14,678 bases of DNA, from positions 1 to 14,678 of the forward strand of contig SSHD01000121.1 in assembly GCA_008017255.1 (NCBI GenBank), in the 5' to 3' direction. The position numbers and the translations under genes are program-made. This document shows positions 6,109-14,678 of the stretch, piece after piece. Below the pieces are notes generated by a model, which worked only from the letters and a program-made list of their open reading frames with translations, did no database searches and was not told the origin of the DNA. Source of the stretch: Acinetobacter sp. (lineage in GTDB: Bacteria; Pseudomonadota; Gammaproteobacteria; Pseudomonadales; Moraxellaceae). Each line of letters opens with the position of its first letter. Position 1 is the stretch's first letter.

Positions 6109-7599
6109 CTACACCACTTCTTCCTGATTGGTCACTCTTAACACTTCTTCCAGTGTGGTTTTACCTGCCAAAACTTTTCGCAGTCCATCTTCTCGAATAG
6201 AGCCGGATTGTTTGCGCGCGTAATTTTCCAGTTCAAACTCGGCAGCATTGCCATGTATTAAACGGCGCATGGCTTCATCTACAGGTACAATTTCATAAAT
6301 TGCCGTTCGTCCGCTAAAGCCAACATGTGAACAATGTTCACAACCTTTCGGCTCAGGCAGTTGCATTTGTGGATCAACTTTAATGCTATGAAACACTTGC
6401 TGTTCAAAGTCATCAGCCGTACGCCAAGTTACGCAATGCGGGCATAGCGTGCGCACTAAACGCTGTGCGATGACGCCTATGAGTGAGCTTGCCAATAAAA
6501 ATGGCTCAATGCCCATATCTTTTAAGCGAGTGACTGCACCAATAGCGGTATTGGTATGCAGTGTCGATAACACCAAATGACCAGTGAGCGAGGCTTGTAC
6601 AGCTATTTCAGCGGTTTCTAAATCTCGAATTTCGCCGACCATCACCACATCTGGGTCTTGTCGTAACATGGCTTTCAGTGCACGAGCAAAGGTCATATCC
6701 ACTTTGGTATTGACCTGCGTTTGCCCAATGCCTTCGAGTTGGTATTCAATGGGGTCTTCGGCGGTCAAAATATTGCGAGTGTTGTCGTTAAGGTCGGATA
6801 ATGCTGCATATAAAGTGGTGGTTTTACCCGAACCAGTCGGTCCAGTCACCAAAATAATGCCATGCGGACGATGCACTAACTGGGTTAAACGCTCATAATC
6901 AGGCTGCATTAAACCTAAGTGAGTCATGTTTAAACGCCCTGCTTGCTTGTCGAGCAAACGCATCACTACCCGTTCGCCATGTGAAGATGGCAAGGTCGAT
7001 ACCCGCACATCTACTTCACGCCCAGCCAAGCGCAGTGAGATACGACCATCTTGCGGTACACGTTTTTCGGCAATATCCAGTCTTGCCATGACTTTAATCC
7101 GTGACACCAACAGCGGTGCCAGTTCACGGCGTGGCTGTACAATTTCACGTAACTGACCATCGACCCGCAAGCGCACCGAGAGTTTTTTCTCGAAAGCTTC
7201 AATGTGAATATCCGAAGCCCCTACACGAATCGCTTCGGAAAGTAAGGCATTGATTAAGCGTACAATTGGCGCATCATCTTCTTGGTCCATCAAGTCTTCA
7301 GCTTCTGGCACTTGATCGGCAAGGCTCAGTAAGTCGGGATGATCTTCCAAACCTGCGGCAACTTGTTGTGATTCGCCAGTATCGCCTGCATAGCTCGAAC
7401 TGAGCAAAGCATGGAACTCTTGCTCGTTGCACAATTGGTCATGCGCGGCTTTGCCTAATATACGGCGTGCTTCCTGCAAGGCAATGGCTGCGGTGTCTTT
7501 ACGGCGCACAATAAACACTTGATTGCCTTCGTAACGTAGTAAAACGCCATGTCGTTTGGCAAAACTATAAGGAATTTGTATTTGTTTGAGTATTTGCAT
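6109..7599 (-). CDS. gspE: GspE, type II secretion system cytoplasmic ATPase
   Basis: 496 residues from ATG 7599. GspE is the hexameric ATPase that powers pseudopilus assembly and protein export across the outer membrane. Seen: the N1 region (QIPYSFAKRHGVLL near residue 10), an acidic linker, N2 domain with ASDIHIEAFEKKLSVRLRVDG, Walker A GPTGSGKTT (253-261), the Asp box NILTAEDPIEYQLEGIGQTQVN (about 276-297), Walker B DPDVVMVGEIRD with Glu323, the His box SLTGHLVLSTLHTN (337-350), and the zinc tetracysteine Cys386, Cys389, Cys420, Cys423. The tetracysteine and the FAKRHGV N-terminus favour GspE over the twitching ATPases PilT/PilU. An ATG at 7671 would add 24 unremarkable residues and leave only 21 bases to the divergent gene, so 7599 is preferred; a GTG lies directly before it. 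No other gsp gene is nearby, which fits the scattered T2SS genes of Acinetobacter. Confidence 0.93.
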   Translation of the reverse strand: MQILKQIQIPYSFAKRHGVLLRYEGNQVFIVRRKDTAAIALQEARRILGKAAHDQLCNEQEFHALLSSSYAGDTGESQQVAAGLEDHPDLLSLADQVPEAEDLMDQEDDAPIVRLINALLSEAIRVGASDIHIEAFEKKLSVRLRVDGQLREIVQPRRELAPLLVSRIKVMARLDIAEKRVPQDGRISLRLAGREVDVRVSTLPSSHGERVVMRLLDKQAGRLNMTHLGLMQPDYERLTQLVHRPHGIILVTGPTGSGKTTTLYAALSDLNDNTRNILTAEDPIEYQLEGIGQTQVNTKVDMTFARALKAMLRQDPDVVMVGEIRDLETAEIAVQASLTGHLVLSTLHTNTAIGAVTRLKDMGIEPFLLASSLIGVIAQRLVRTLCPHCVTWRTADDFEQQVFHSIKVDPQMQLPEPKGCEHCSHVGFSGRTAIYEIVPVDEAMRRLIHGNAAEFELENYARKQSGSIREDGLRKVLAGKTTLEEVLRVTNQEEVV

Positions 7600-7629
7600 C
7601 ACAATTTTTAATGATGAATAAGATGGTTG

Positions 7630-7658
7630 AGTGTACTCTAAGCAGATTGCAGCGTGAA
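7630..7658 (-). promoter_or_regulatory. Weak candidate promoter for gspE
   Basis: On the - strand TTCACG (7658-7653), 17-base spacer, TACACT (7635-7630): 4 of 6 matches in each box. It would place the start of transcription near 7623, which fits ATG 7599 and rules out ATG 7671. The match is weak. Confidence 0.25.
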
Positions 7659-7677
7659 GTCTGTTCGACATCCTTCG

Positions 7678-7683
7678 TAAGGA
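7678..7683 (+). promoter_or_regulatory. Ribosome binding site supporting the TTG start at 7693
   Basis: TAAGGA with 9 bases to the TTG at 7693. No ATG or GTG of this frame fits better before the conserved-looking part of the protein. Confidence 0.7.
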
Positions 7684-7692
7684 ATTTGCACC

Positions 7693-8514
7693 TTGTCTGA
7701 AATAAATCTAACCCAACCGCCTCATTTAGACAGTTTGAAATGGTGGGGCGAACAACATTTTGAGCTTCAACAAGCCCAAGCATGGCAATTCGGCACTATG
7801 CTGTTTCGTTTAACCCGTGGCTTAAAGGAATGGCGTTTAGAATATCATCGTCCGGCTTTTCAGCATGATGATGAACAGCAATGGCAGCGACTCAACGACA
7901 GCGCATTTGCCATGCCACAACCTGCCAATATCGAACGCTATATGTTTCACAACACTCACAACAGCTTGCAACTGATGCCACGTTTGGCAGATCGTTCGGT
8001 GGTAATTAAACCAATTGACCCGATTTATATACCCGCTGGGCAACGTGGCACCTTGTATATTAGCACCCCGCTGTGGATTGCCGGCTTGGTGGATGGATTG
8101 GCTGACCCGTTGTTTGAAATACCCGTGCTGCAACCGAAAGACACATGGTTTGGTAAAGACCCGCAACATGGCGAGCTGTGTTATGCCACTTCGGTCGATG
8201 GTCGTACTGAATTAAACCTGTTAAAACCACGTGCCTTTCGTGCCGTGACCCCGATCGAGTTTCATAACAGCAGCCCGCATCAACTACGTTTTGACCGCAT
8301 GAATGTGCCAGTGCGTGCATTGCCGTTATTTTATAGCCCAAGTACTGGACGTTTATGGACATCGCAAATCAAAGTTTATTATGAGGGTGCCGACCACCCT
8401 GCCCGTGTGCGCATTGAAAATAAAACCCCTGTACAAGCGGGGGAAGTGAATGCGATACATCCGCCACGTGAGCCAGCGGGTGCGTTATTTAATATGTTTG
8501 ATTCATTTTTTTAA
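7693..8514 (+). CDS. DUF432-like protein of unknown function, upstream of mscS
   Basis: 273 residues from a TTG start with a good ribosome site. No signal peptide or membrane segment is visible, so it is probably cytoplasmic. It looks rich in beta strands, with many Trp and Tyr: LKWWGEQHFELQQAQAWQFGTMLFRL near the N-terminus, RSVVIKPIDPIYIPAGQRGTLYISTPLWI in the middle (about 99-127), and LFYSPSTGRLWTSQIKVYYEG with PARVRIENKTP near the C-terminus. I recall such proteins as DUF432, a family without known function that is often coded next to MscS-type channels; the family name is from memory and moderately sure. Here the mscS gene begins 9 bases after its stop, so they form one operon and the product may modulate or report on the channel. 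No catalytic motif is recognised. Confidence 0.65.
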   Translation: MSEINLTQPPHLDSLKWWGEQHFELQQAQAWQFGTMLFRLTRGLKEWRLEYHRPAFQHDDEQQWQRLNDSAFAMPQPANIERYMFHNTHNSLQLMPRLADRSVVIKPIDPIYIPAGQRGTLYISTPLWIAGLVDGLADPLFEIPVLQPKDTWFGKDPQHGELCYATSVDGRTELNLLKPRAFRAVTPIEFHNSSPHQLRFDRMNVPVRALPLFYSPSTGRLWTSQIKVYYEGADHPARVRIENKTPVQAGEVNAIHPPREPAGALFNMFDSFF

Positions 8515-8523
8515 GAGCTTGCC

Positions 8524-9441
8524 ATGCCAGACACCAATATTCCTAAAGATGTTGCCAGTAGCCTGACTGGTATCTTTACCAATATCAATCTTGATCGCAT
8601 GAGTGAAATTGCAGTTGCGATTATTTTGTGTTTGATTGGTTTTATCATCGCACGCTTCGTATCGAACGCTTTTATTCGCACCATTGGCAGCCGTTTAAAC
8701 GATCATCAACGTTTGCTGTGGCGTAGAGGGATTTTTTATTTTATTTTCATGCTGTTTATTATGGCAAGCTTGCGAGAGGCTGGCTTTAAACTGAGCGTGT
8801 TTTTAGGTGCAGCAGGTATTTTAACGGTGGCTTTGGGCTTTGCCTCACAAACCTCTGCGACTAACTTAATTAGTGGACTGTTTTTGATTGGCGAAGGCTC
8901 GTTTGAAGTCGGTGATACCATTCAAATTACCCTTATTCGTGGGCAAACCATTGAAGGGAAAGTCATTTCGATTGACCTGTTGTCGGTGAAATTACTCACT
9001 TTAGATAATGTTTATATTCGGCTGCCGAATGAACAACTAATTCGCACCCCAGTGATGAATTTATCGAAATATCCGATACGGCGCATTGCTATTACCCTCG
9101 CGATTAACTTCCATGAAGATATTATCAAAGTCCGACAGGTGTTGTTAGATGTGGCAGCGCATTATCCTCTGGTGTTGGATGACCCAAAAGCTACTGTAAC
9201 CGTAACGGCATTTCGAGAGTCTTCGATTGAGCTGTTATTTGCAATTTGGTGTCGGCAAGAAAATGCTTTAAAAGTACGTGATGAAATGCAGGAACGAGTG
9301 CGGAATGGTTTCTTGGACAATCATATTGAAATACCAGTACCGAAAATGGGGCTGATTGATCGACCATTACCCTTAGAAAATGATGAAATCGATCAATATG
9401 CCAACCAAAAGGAACTGCAACGTAACGATCAAGCCCGCTAA
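8524..9441 (+). CDS. Small-conductance mechanosensitive channel, MscS family
   Basis: 305 residues, close to E. coli MscS (286). It is an inner-membrane heptameric channel opened by membrane tension on osmotic downshock. Three membrane segments are visible: about 28-49, 69-86 and the pore helix about 91-118 (LGAAGILTVALGFASQTSATNLISGLFLI) with the Gly/Ala packing pattern of the family. Then the beta domain (EVGDTIQ, GKVISIDLLSVKLLTLDNVYIRLPNEQLI, with the family's LPN motif at 167-169) and the alpha/beta C-terminal domain (RIAITLAINFHEDIIKVRQVLLD, VTVTAFRESSIELLFAIWC). The C-terminal tail of about 25 residues is polar. It is in an operon with the DUF432-like gene. Which E. coli paralogue it matches best cannot be settled by eye, so no symbol is given. 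Confidence 0.93.
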   Translation: MPDTNIPKDVASSLTGIFTNINLDRMSEIAVAIILCLIGFIIARFVSNAFIRTIGSRLNDHQRLLWRRGIFYFIFMLFIMASLREAGFKLSVFLGAAGILTVALGFASQTSATNLISGLFLIGEGSFEVGDTIQITLIRGQTIEGKVISIDLLSVKLLTLDNVYIRLPNEQLIRTPVMNLSKYPIRRIAITLAINFHEDIIKVRQVLLDVAAHYPLVLDDPKATVTVTAFRESSIELLFAIWCRQENALKVRDEMQERVRNGFLDNHIEIPVPKMGLIDRPLPLENDEIDQYANQKELQRNDQAR

Positions 9442-12117
9442 TTATTGCGCTTGATCTGTTTGCTCAATAGCAGGCGGTAACGGAGCAAGATAAGCAATCA
9501 CCAACATCACGGCACCCGAACCTATAAACGAAAAGACCCGAGTCAGCGTACCGCTTTGCGATAAATCGAGCAGTAACAATTTAGCCACCACTATTGCCAA
9601 CAACGCTGCACCAACAAACCAAACTTGTCGAATATGCCGACGACTAGAAAAAGTCATTAAAATAAATGCCAACACGACCCACAGCAAGGTTAGGCTCAGT
9701 TGCACCTCGCCATTGTGCCAAATGGCATGCCCCCACAAAGGCGTGCCCATATAGTGGTGCATGGCACGTACCACCACACTGCTCAGCACCAATAATGCCA
9801 TTAAAATTGTGCTGAGTTTAAAGCTCCACTCACACTGTTTATTGCCCTGAAAATCATGTCGATACAGCAGCCATAACAAAGCCGCTAAAACCAATAACGA
9901 CAGCGTATCGGTAAAATTCAACACTGGAATAACATAGTATTGCACCGCAGAATGCACATCAAAACTTATCAACAGCAGCCACAACAAACTCAAACACCAA
10001 ATAGTCGGTTGCTGTAGCAATGACCTGTTCGGACTGAAAAATAAACCCAGACCATACGCCGTTGGGCATAGTGCAAGTGCAACCAGCGGCATAATTGGGA
10101 AAATCGCCAAACCAATACTCGCCAATGCCAAGCAAAATAAACTGGCTGCAATGTGGTTCGCCCTTGTGTGGCGAAGTTGCATACTCAGCAGCACAGTCAT
10201 GCCAATGGCTGCGAGTAAAAAACTGCCTTGTTGTAGGGTCGTTTTCCAATGCAACTGGCTATATACATTGGCGGCAAAACTTTCCATATAGAGTAAAAAC
10301 AATAAGCCCGCCAACAAAAGCAACTGCACATTACGCCATTGCAGTTTAGATTTGACATGCACTGCCACACTAAACAATACCAACAACAACACTGCAATGG
10401 CTAAGTATGGACTCAGCCCATGTTGCTGCATGTGCAGGTATTCAACCGCTGCAATTGACCCTGCATACATCCCTAAAGCCAAGAAAATACCGCTTAGCAT
10501 TTTGCCGCTGAAATATTTTTCGGCTTCTTGATAATGTAATAAATAAAACGCCGAAATAAATTGTGCCAGTGCAAAAATCACCGTGCTTAAAATGGGGAAG
10601 TCATCATTTGACCACACTTGCAACAACAGCGCGATGGAACTCATCAGCACCAACACCACACCAATATAACGGCTTAAACGATAACGCTCAGTTACACCCC
10701 ACACAATCAATGCAGTGCCTTGTATCACCCAGCCACTAGACGTCCAATGTGCGCCTTTGGCTAAAGGGAAAATCAAAGCAATAAACACCACCGCAAGAAT
10801 AAAGAAACTTTTTGACAAGGCGGAAAGCTGTGGATGCTGTCGTTTAATCCAAACATTCAACGCAATATAAACCACGGCTAAAACCACCGCCCCCCCAGTC
10901 AGTGCGGTGGTGGATTGATGCATTAAATAAGCATGCAGCGAAAAACCCAATACAGGCACACTAAAGATCAACCCAACATCTAAAATCGGCGCTAAACGAG
11001 GTGCTTTTTCTGTGGTTTGCAGTTGATTTTGCGCACGTAACATCAGCTGGCTATAACGAATACTCAGCCAAATAAACAAGGCGATATGCAACCATAAAAT
11101 AGTATCTAGGCTGTGGAACTGAGCAGTTTTGCCATAAATACCAATCATGACACCGCCAATGAGCATGGTGGCGAAAAAAGCAATTTGATGCAGAATTTTC
11201 CACGGCTGAATAAAATTGACTGCGGCAACGGCAAGGTTTATTACCAAGTAATAGCCGAATAAAAACACCACATCTGGGTGGTCTTGCGGAATCAACAACG
11301 GCGCTAAATACGCCATACCCAACGCCAACATTGCCAAATACAACGCCTGTTGTTTTAGGCTTAAATACACGGTTGCCAATAATAAAATCACAAATAACAC
11401 AGCGGCGGTGGTTAAGCTCACCAAAACAGCAAAATGATAAGAAAAAATTAAAGTCAGAAAAATGACCGCCAAACCAACACCTTGCAAGGCAACTGCAAAC
11501 AGTTGGTTTTTGCGTTGCAGCCAATAACCTACAACGGTGGTAATCACACCAGCACTGCCAATAAAACCTAATTTCACGCCAAGGCTTAACTGCCATTGTT
11601 CACTGGCAAAACGTAGCAATAACACCACACCAACCATTAATACCGCGACTGCAACTCGTAAAATTGGATTGCCATGCATGAACCAATCCAGCGCGGGTTG
11701 CCACCATGCTGCGGCTTTGCGCGCTGTTGGCTGTGTGTTGTTCGTATCGCTTGGATTTTCAAATGGTGGTGCTTTCACGCTTTCCACAACCGTATCGACT
11801 TGCATCCAAGTGGGGATGTTCGGTTCAGACTGAACAGTTGCGCTATGCTGCACTGGCTGAGCAGGTGCGACAATATGACCTGTTGGCTGTTCGGATGCCG
11901 ACAATTCACGATTAGGCCGCTGCGCCGATAGTTGTAATTGTTGCTCTATTTGCGCTAGGCGTTGCTGAAAATCAAATAGCATGCGCAGCAAAATTACCAT
12001 GAATGCAAATAGCATCACGATGATTGCCGCTCGCCACTCCACTAGCAGCGCCAACACCAACAACACTGCGCTCAGTATTAACGCAATAAACATTCCCTGA
12101 TTATCTTTTTTATACAT
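9442..12117 (-). CDS. Large polytopic inner-membrane protein, DUF2339 family
   Basis: 891 residues. Two membrane segments at the N-terminus (about 9-47) are followed by a short coiled coil (FDFQQRLAQIEQQLQL, about 48-63) and a polar Pro/Gln/Thr/Ser-rich linker to about residue 135. Then comes a WWQPALDWFMHGNPILRVAVAVLMVGVVLLLRFASEQ region, typical of the DUF2339 entry motif, and more than 20 hydrophobic segments up to the C-terminus (FSFIGSGAVMLVIAYLAPLPP). The family has no established function; such multi-spanning proteins may be transporters or envelope assembly factors, which is a guess. An ATG at 12093 (residue 9) is an alternative start. Its stop codon touches the stop of the convergent mscS gene. 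Codon use and base composition look like those of the neighbours. Confidence 0.9.
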   Translation of the reverse strand: MYKKDNQGMFIALILSAVLLVLALLVEWRAAIIVMLFAFMVILLRMLFDFQQRLAQIEQQLQLSAQRPNRELSASEQPTGHIVAPAQPVQHSATVQSEPNIPTWMQVDTVVESVKAPPFENPSDTNNTQPTARKAAAWWQPALDWFMHGNPILRVAVAVLMVGVVLLLRFASEQWQLSLGVKLGFIGSAGVITTVVGYWLQRKNQLFAVALQGVGLAVIFLTLIFSYHFAVLVSLTTAAVLFVILLLATVYLSLKQQALYLAMLALGMAYLAPLLIPQDHPDVVFLFGYYLVINLAVAAVNFIQPWKILHQIAFFATMLIGGVMIGIYGKTAQFHSLDTILWLHIALFIWLSIRYSQLMLRAQNQLQTTEKAPRLAPILDVGLIFSVPVLGFSLHAYLMHQSTTALTGGAVVLAVVYIALNVWIKRQHPQLSALSKSFFILAVVFIALIFPLAKGAHWTSSGWVIQGTALIVWGVTERYRLSRYIGVVLVLMSSIALLLQVWSNDDFPILSTVIFALAQFISAFYLLHYQEAEKYFSGKMLSGIFLALGMYAGSIAAVEYLHMQQHGLSPYLAIAVLLLVLFSVAVHVKSKLQWRNVQLLLLAGLLFLLYMESFAANVYSQLHWKTTLQQGSFLLAAIGMTVLLSMQLRHTRANHIAASLFCLALASIGLAIFPIMPLVALALCPTAYGLGLFFSPNRSLLQQPTIWCLSLLWLLLISFDVHSAVQYYVIPVLNFTDTLSLLVLAALLWLLYRHDFQGNKQCEWSFKLSTILMALLVLSSVVVRAMHHYMGTPLWGHAIWHNGEVQLSLTLLWVVLAFILMTFSSRRHIRQVWFVGAALLAIVVAKLLLLDLSQSGTLTRVFSFIGSGAVMLVIAYLAPLPPAIEQTDQAQ

Positions 12118-12303
12118 AGACTTAGATCAATAAATACCTCGTAATTCACACTATTTTACTTGATGACTGTATAAGCAGCTAATTTTTCATACAAAATGCT
12201 GCAAATTCATCTAACCGATTGTACGCCACAAGCTCGCAGCAACTAGGACAGCGCAGACTTTTTCACGTAAACTAAGGGCAAATTCACCCTCAGGACGTGC
12301 ACA
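12118..12303. other. Divergent intergenic region between the DUF2339 gene and polA
   Basis: 186 bases that must hold the promoters of both genes. It is AT-rich on the DUF2339 side and GC-richer near polA. I see no clear -35/-10 pair: TTCACA (12145-12150) and TATAAG (12170-12175) are 19 bases apart on the + strand. The polA ribosome site AGGA (12292-12295) lies 8 bases before the ATG. Confidence 0.5.
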
Positions 12304-14678
12304 ATGCCACCTTTTGTTTTGGTTGACGGCTCTTATTTTTTATTCCGTGCTTTTCACGCTATACCGCCACTCACAACCTCAACCGGCCTACATACCAATG
12401 CAATACGTGGTGCAATTTCTGCAATTCAAAAGCTGATCCGCCGTACAGAGCCCACCCACATGGCGGTGATTTTTGACACCCCAGAGCCAACTTTTCGACA
12501 TAAATTATCGCCAATTTATAAAGGCGACCGCCCAAGCATGCCAGTGGAATTGTCACAACAAATTCCATATTTACATGCGCTGATTAGAGCACAAGGCATT
12601 CCACTGTATCATCTTGCTGGCGCAGAAGCCGATGATATTATTGGCACTTTAACCAAACGTGCGCTTGCCGAAGGACATCATGTGTTGATTTCCACTGGCG
12701 ATAAAGACATGGCGCAATTGGTCAATCCACAGGTCAAACTGGAAGACAGTTTTAAAGAACGTGTGCTAGATGAAGCTGGTGTATTGGAAAAATTTGGCGT
12801 GCATCCACATCAAATTATTGATTATCTGACCCTCATGGGTGATGCCTCGGACGGCATTATGGGTGTGCCGGGTGTAGGGGCAAAAACAGCGGCAAAACTA
12901 CTGACTGAATATGGCACGCTGAACAACATTATTGCCAATGCAGACCAACTCAAAGGCAAAATTAGCCAAAACATTAAAGACAGTTTAGACAACATTAAAA
13001 TTGACCATCAACTGGCGACCATCGTCTGTGACTTAGAGTTAAATTTGGAATGGAGTGATCTCAAACTCTGCAATCCAAATGTAGAGCATCTGCGTGACCT
13101 GTATACCGAACTGGAGTTTCGTAACCAGTTACAGTCTTTAGATCATCCGAATAATCCACATCGTTCGAGCGATCAACAAACGGCACAAAGCATTGTTAAA
13201 GCAGCCCCAAGCGCTGAGGTTGTCGTGACTGAAGATCATGCTCAGCTGTCGAGTCAGGACGATCAACTCGGCACCGCGACTTATCATACCGTGCTAACAC
13301 AGAGCGATTGGGATGCCTTGCTAAAACGTATGCAACATGCTGACCATTTTGCCATTGATACTGAAACCACCCATTTAGACTACCGTGTGGCACAGTTGGT
13401 TGGTTTTTCAGTGGCTTTAGATGCGCAAGATGCCTATTACGTTCCTGTTGCCCATGATTATGAAGGTGCACCTGAGCAATTGAATCGAGATCAGCTCCTA
13501 GCGCAAATTAAACCAATACTGGAAAATCCTGCAGTGAAGAAAATTGGGCATCATTTAAAATACGATGCACATATTTTTGCCAATCACGGTATTGAATTAC
13601 AAGGTTGGTATTTCGACAGCATGTTGGCTTCTTATGTACTAAATGCAGCTGCCACCCGACACGGTATGGATGATGTGGCACGACTTTACTTAAGCCATTT
13701 GACCACCACCTTTGAACAAATTGCTGGCAAAGGTGCAAAACAAAAAAGTTTTAACCAAATTGAGTTAGATGTTGCCGCACATTATGCCGCTGAAGATGCG
13801 CATGTCACTTATCGGCTGTACGAAGTGTTAGCGGCAAAATTGAAACCGTGGCCGGAACTGCTAAATATTTTGCATAACATTGAAATGCCAGTAGCCCGTA
13901 TTTTGACCGAGATGGAAGAAAATGGCATTAAACTCGATCATCAATTTTTAGATCAACTCAGTGTTGAGTTTGCTGAAACCATCCAAACACTGGAGAACCA
14001 AGCCACAGAATTGGCAGGTGAAGCCTTTAATGTCGCCTCACCGAAACAAGTCGGTGAAGTGTTGTTTGATAAACTTGGCATTAAAGGTGGCAAAAAAACT
14101 GCTACTGGGCAATACAGCACCAGTGAAAGTATTTTAGAAAAAATTGAACATCCTTTAGCGGAGGTGATTTTAGAACATCGTGGTCTCGCCAAGCTCAAAA
14201 ATACCTATACCGACCGTTTGGTCGAACAATCACATGAAACCACGCACCGGGTGCACACCAGTTACCATCAGGCCTTAACCGCCACAGGTCGTTTGTCTTC
14301 GACCGATCCGAACTTGCAAAATATTCCAATTCGTACCCCCATTGGTCGTCAAATTCGTAAAGCCTTTATCGCCCCTGAAGGTCGTGTGCTGTTGGCCGCC
14401 GATTATTCACAAATTGAATTGCGTTTGATGGCGCATTTTTCGCAAGATGAAGCCTTAGTGCATGCCTTCCAACAAGGGCAAGATGTACACCGCCGTACTG
14501 CGTCGGAAGTTTTAGGCATTGCCATTGAAGATGTCACCAATGACCAGCGCCGCCAAGCCAAAGCGGTGAACTTTGGTTTACTCTACGGCATGTCAGAATT
14601 TGGTTTAACCCGTCAGCTTGGTTTTACCCGCGAGGAATCTCGTGGTTATATTGCACGTTATTTCCAACGCTATCCAGG
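12304..14678 (+). CDS. polA: DNA polymerase I, 3' truncated by the window end
   Basis: 791 complete codons are visible; against E. coli Pol I (928 residues) about 130 C-terminal residues are missing. The product fills gaps in repair and removes RNA primers of Okazaki fragments. Seen in order: a 5' nuclease domain (LVDGSYFLFRAFHA, AEADDIIGTL, ISTGDKDMAQLV, LMGDASDGIMGVPGVGAKTA); a variable linker near 285-320; a 3'-5' proofreading domain with its catalytic acids (Asp352 and Glu354 in DTE, Asp421 in LKYDA, Tyr494 and Asp498 in YAAED), so proofreading should be active; and the polymerase domain with YHQALTATGRLSSTDPNLQNIP, motif A DYSQIELR (Asp700) and the O helix RRQAKAVNFGLLYG (Lys753, Phe757, Tyr761). 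Motif C lies beyond the window. No frameshift or stop interrupts the frame. AGGA 8 bases upstream fixes the ATG. Confidence 0.99.
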   Translation, partial: MPPFVLVDGSYFLFRAFHAIPPLTTSTGLHTNAIRGAISAIQKLIRRTEPTHMAVIFDTPEPTFRHKLSPIYKGDRPSMPVELSQQIPYLHALIRAQGIPLYHLAGAEADDIIGTLTKRALAEGHHVLISTGDKDMAQLVNPQVKLEDSFKERVLDEAGVLEKFGVHPHQIIDYLTLMGDASDGIMGVPGVGAKTAAKLLTEYGTLNNIIANADQLKGKISQNIKDSLDNIKIDHQLATIVCDLELNLEWSDLKLCNPNVEHLRDLYTELEFRNQLQSLDHPNNPHRSSDQQTAQSIVKAAPSAEVVVTEDHAQLSSQDDQLGTATYHTVLTQSDWDALLKRMQHADHFAIDTETTHLDYRVAQLVGFSVALDAQDAYYVPVAHDYEGAPEQLNRDQLLAQIKPILENPAVKKIGHHLKYDAHIFANHGIELQGWYFDSMLASYVLNAAATRHGMDDVARLYLSHLTTTFEQIAGKGAKQKSFNQIELDVAAHYAAEDAHVTYRLYEVLAAKLKPWPELLNILHNIEMPVARILTEMEENGIKLDHQFLDQLSVEFAETIQTLENQATELAGEAFNVASPKQVGEVLFDKLGIKGGKKTATGQYSTSESILEKIEHPLAEVILEHRGLAKLKNTYTDRLVEQSHETTHRVHTSYHQALTATGRLSSTDPNLQNIPIRTPIGRQIRKAFIAPEGRVLLAADYSQIELRLMAHFSQDEALVHAFQQGQDVHRRTASEVLGIAIEDVTNDQRRQAKAVNFGLLYGMSEFGLTRQLGFTREESRGYIARYFQRYP

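Noticed and set aside
6584..6898. Open frame on the + strand across the gspE ATPase core
   Set aside because: It is antisense to highly conserved Walker and His-box codons and its product resembles no family; a shadow of gspE.
7568..7690. TAAGGAATTTG occurring twice (near 7568 and 7678) as a direct repeat
   Set aside because: One copy is inside gspE coding sequence and the other is the ribosome site of the next gene; an 11-base match in AT-rich DNA is likely chance.
11051..11596. Long alternative frame (181 codons) inside the DUF2339 gene
   Set aside because: Same strand, shifted frame, Arg/Cys-rich product typical of out-of-frame reading through hydrophobic coding sequence.
12145..12175. 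TTCACA / TATAAG pair as polA promoter
   Set aside because: The spacer is 19 bases and the -10 is imperfect; not strong enough to list as a feature.
12276..12289. GGGCAAATTCACCC before polA as an operator palindrome
   Set aside because: Only the outer GGG/CCC and the central AA/TT are symmetric; two of the seven pairs fail.

Overview
This window looks like ordinary core chromosome of an Acinetobacter-type gammaproteobacterium (Moraxellaceae). Three things point there: a SpoIIE-type phosphatase followed by a STAS protein, matching the GigA/GigB pair described in Acinetobacter baumannii; a lone type II secretion ATPase gene away from other gsp genes, as is usual in that genus; and moderately AT-rich coding DNA with many weak Shine-Dalgarno sites. 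I name no species. I see no mobile element, CRISPR array, tRNA, rRNA or region of clearly foreign base composition.

Layout: (1) 1-765, the 3' part of mlaA, an outer-membrane lipoprotein of phospholipid retrograde transport, followed by a hairpin. (2) 891-3333, a + strand run of gigA-like phosphatase, gigB-like STAS antagonist (with a good promoter candidate of its own) and a nitrilase-superfamily amidase. (3) 3347-5979, a divergent module: a TetR regulator on the - strand, facing a degenerate metallo-beta-lactamase-fold protein and a short-chain dehydrogenase on the + strand. The short intergenic region holds a near-consensus promoter and a perfect 13-bp palindrome that could be the TetR operator. 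(4) 6010-6108, two hairpins between the convergent SDR and gspE genes. (5) 6109-7599, gspE on the - strand. (6) 7693-9441, a DUF432-like protein and an MscS-type channel, 9 bp apart. (7) 9442-12117, a very large DUF2339 polytopic membrane protein on the - strand, whose stop codon abuts the mscS stop codon with no base between. (8) 12304 to the window end, polA (DNA polymerase I), cut off inside the polymerase domain.

Themes: much of the window concerns the cell envelope and stress (MlaA, GigA/GigB, MscS with its partner, DUF2339, GspE). The TetR/MBL/SDR module looks like a locally controlled metabolic cassette with unknown substrate. I did not find a clearly new biological system. The points most worth a second look are the degenerate MBL protein with its candidate operator, the DUF432-MscS pair, and separate promoter control of the GigB-like protein.
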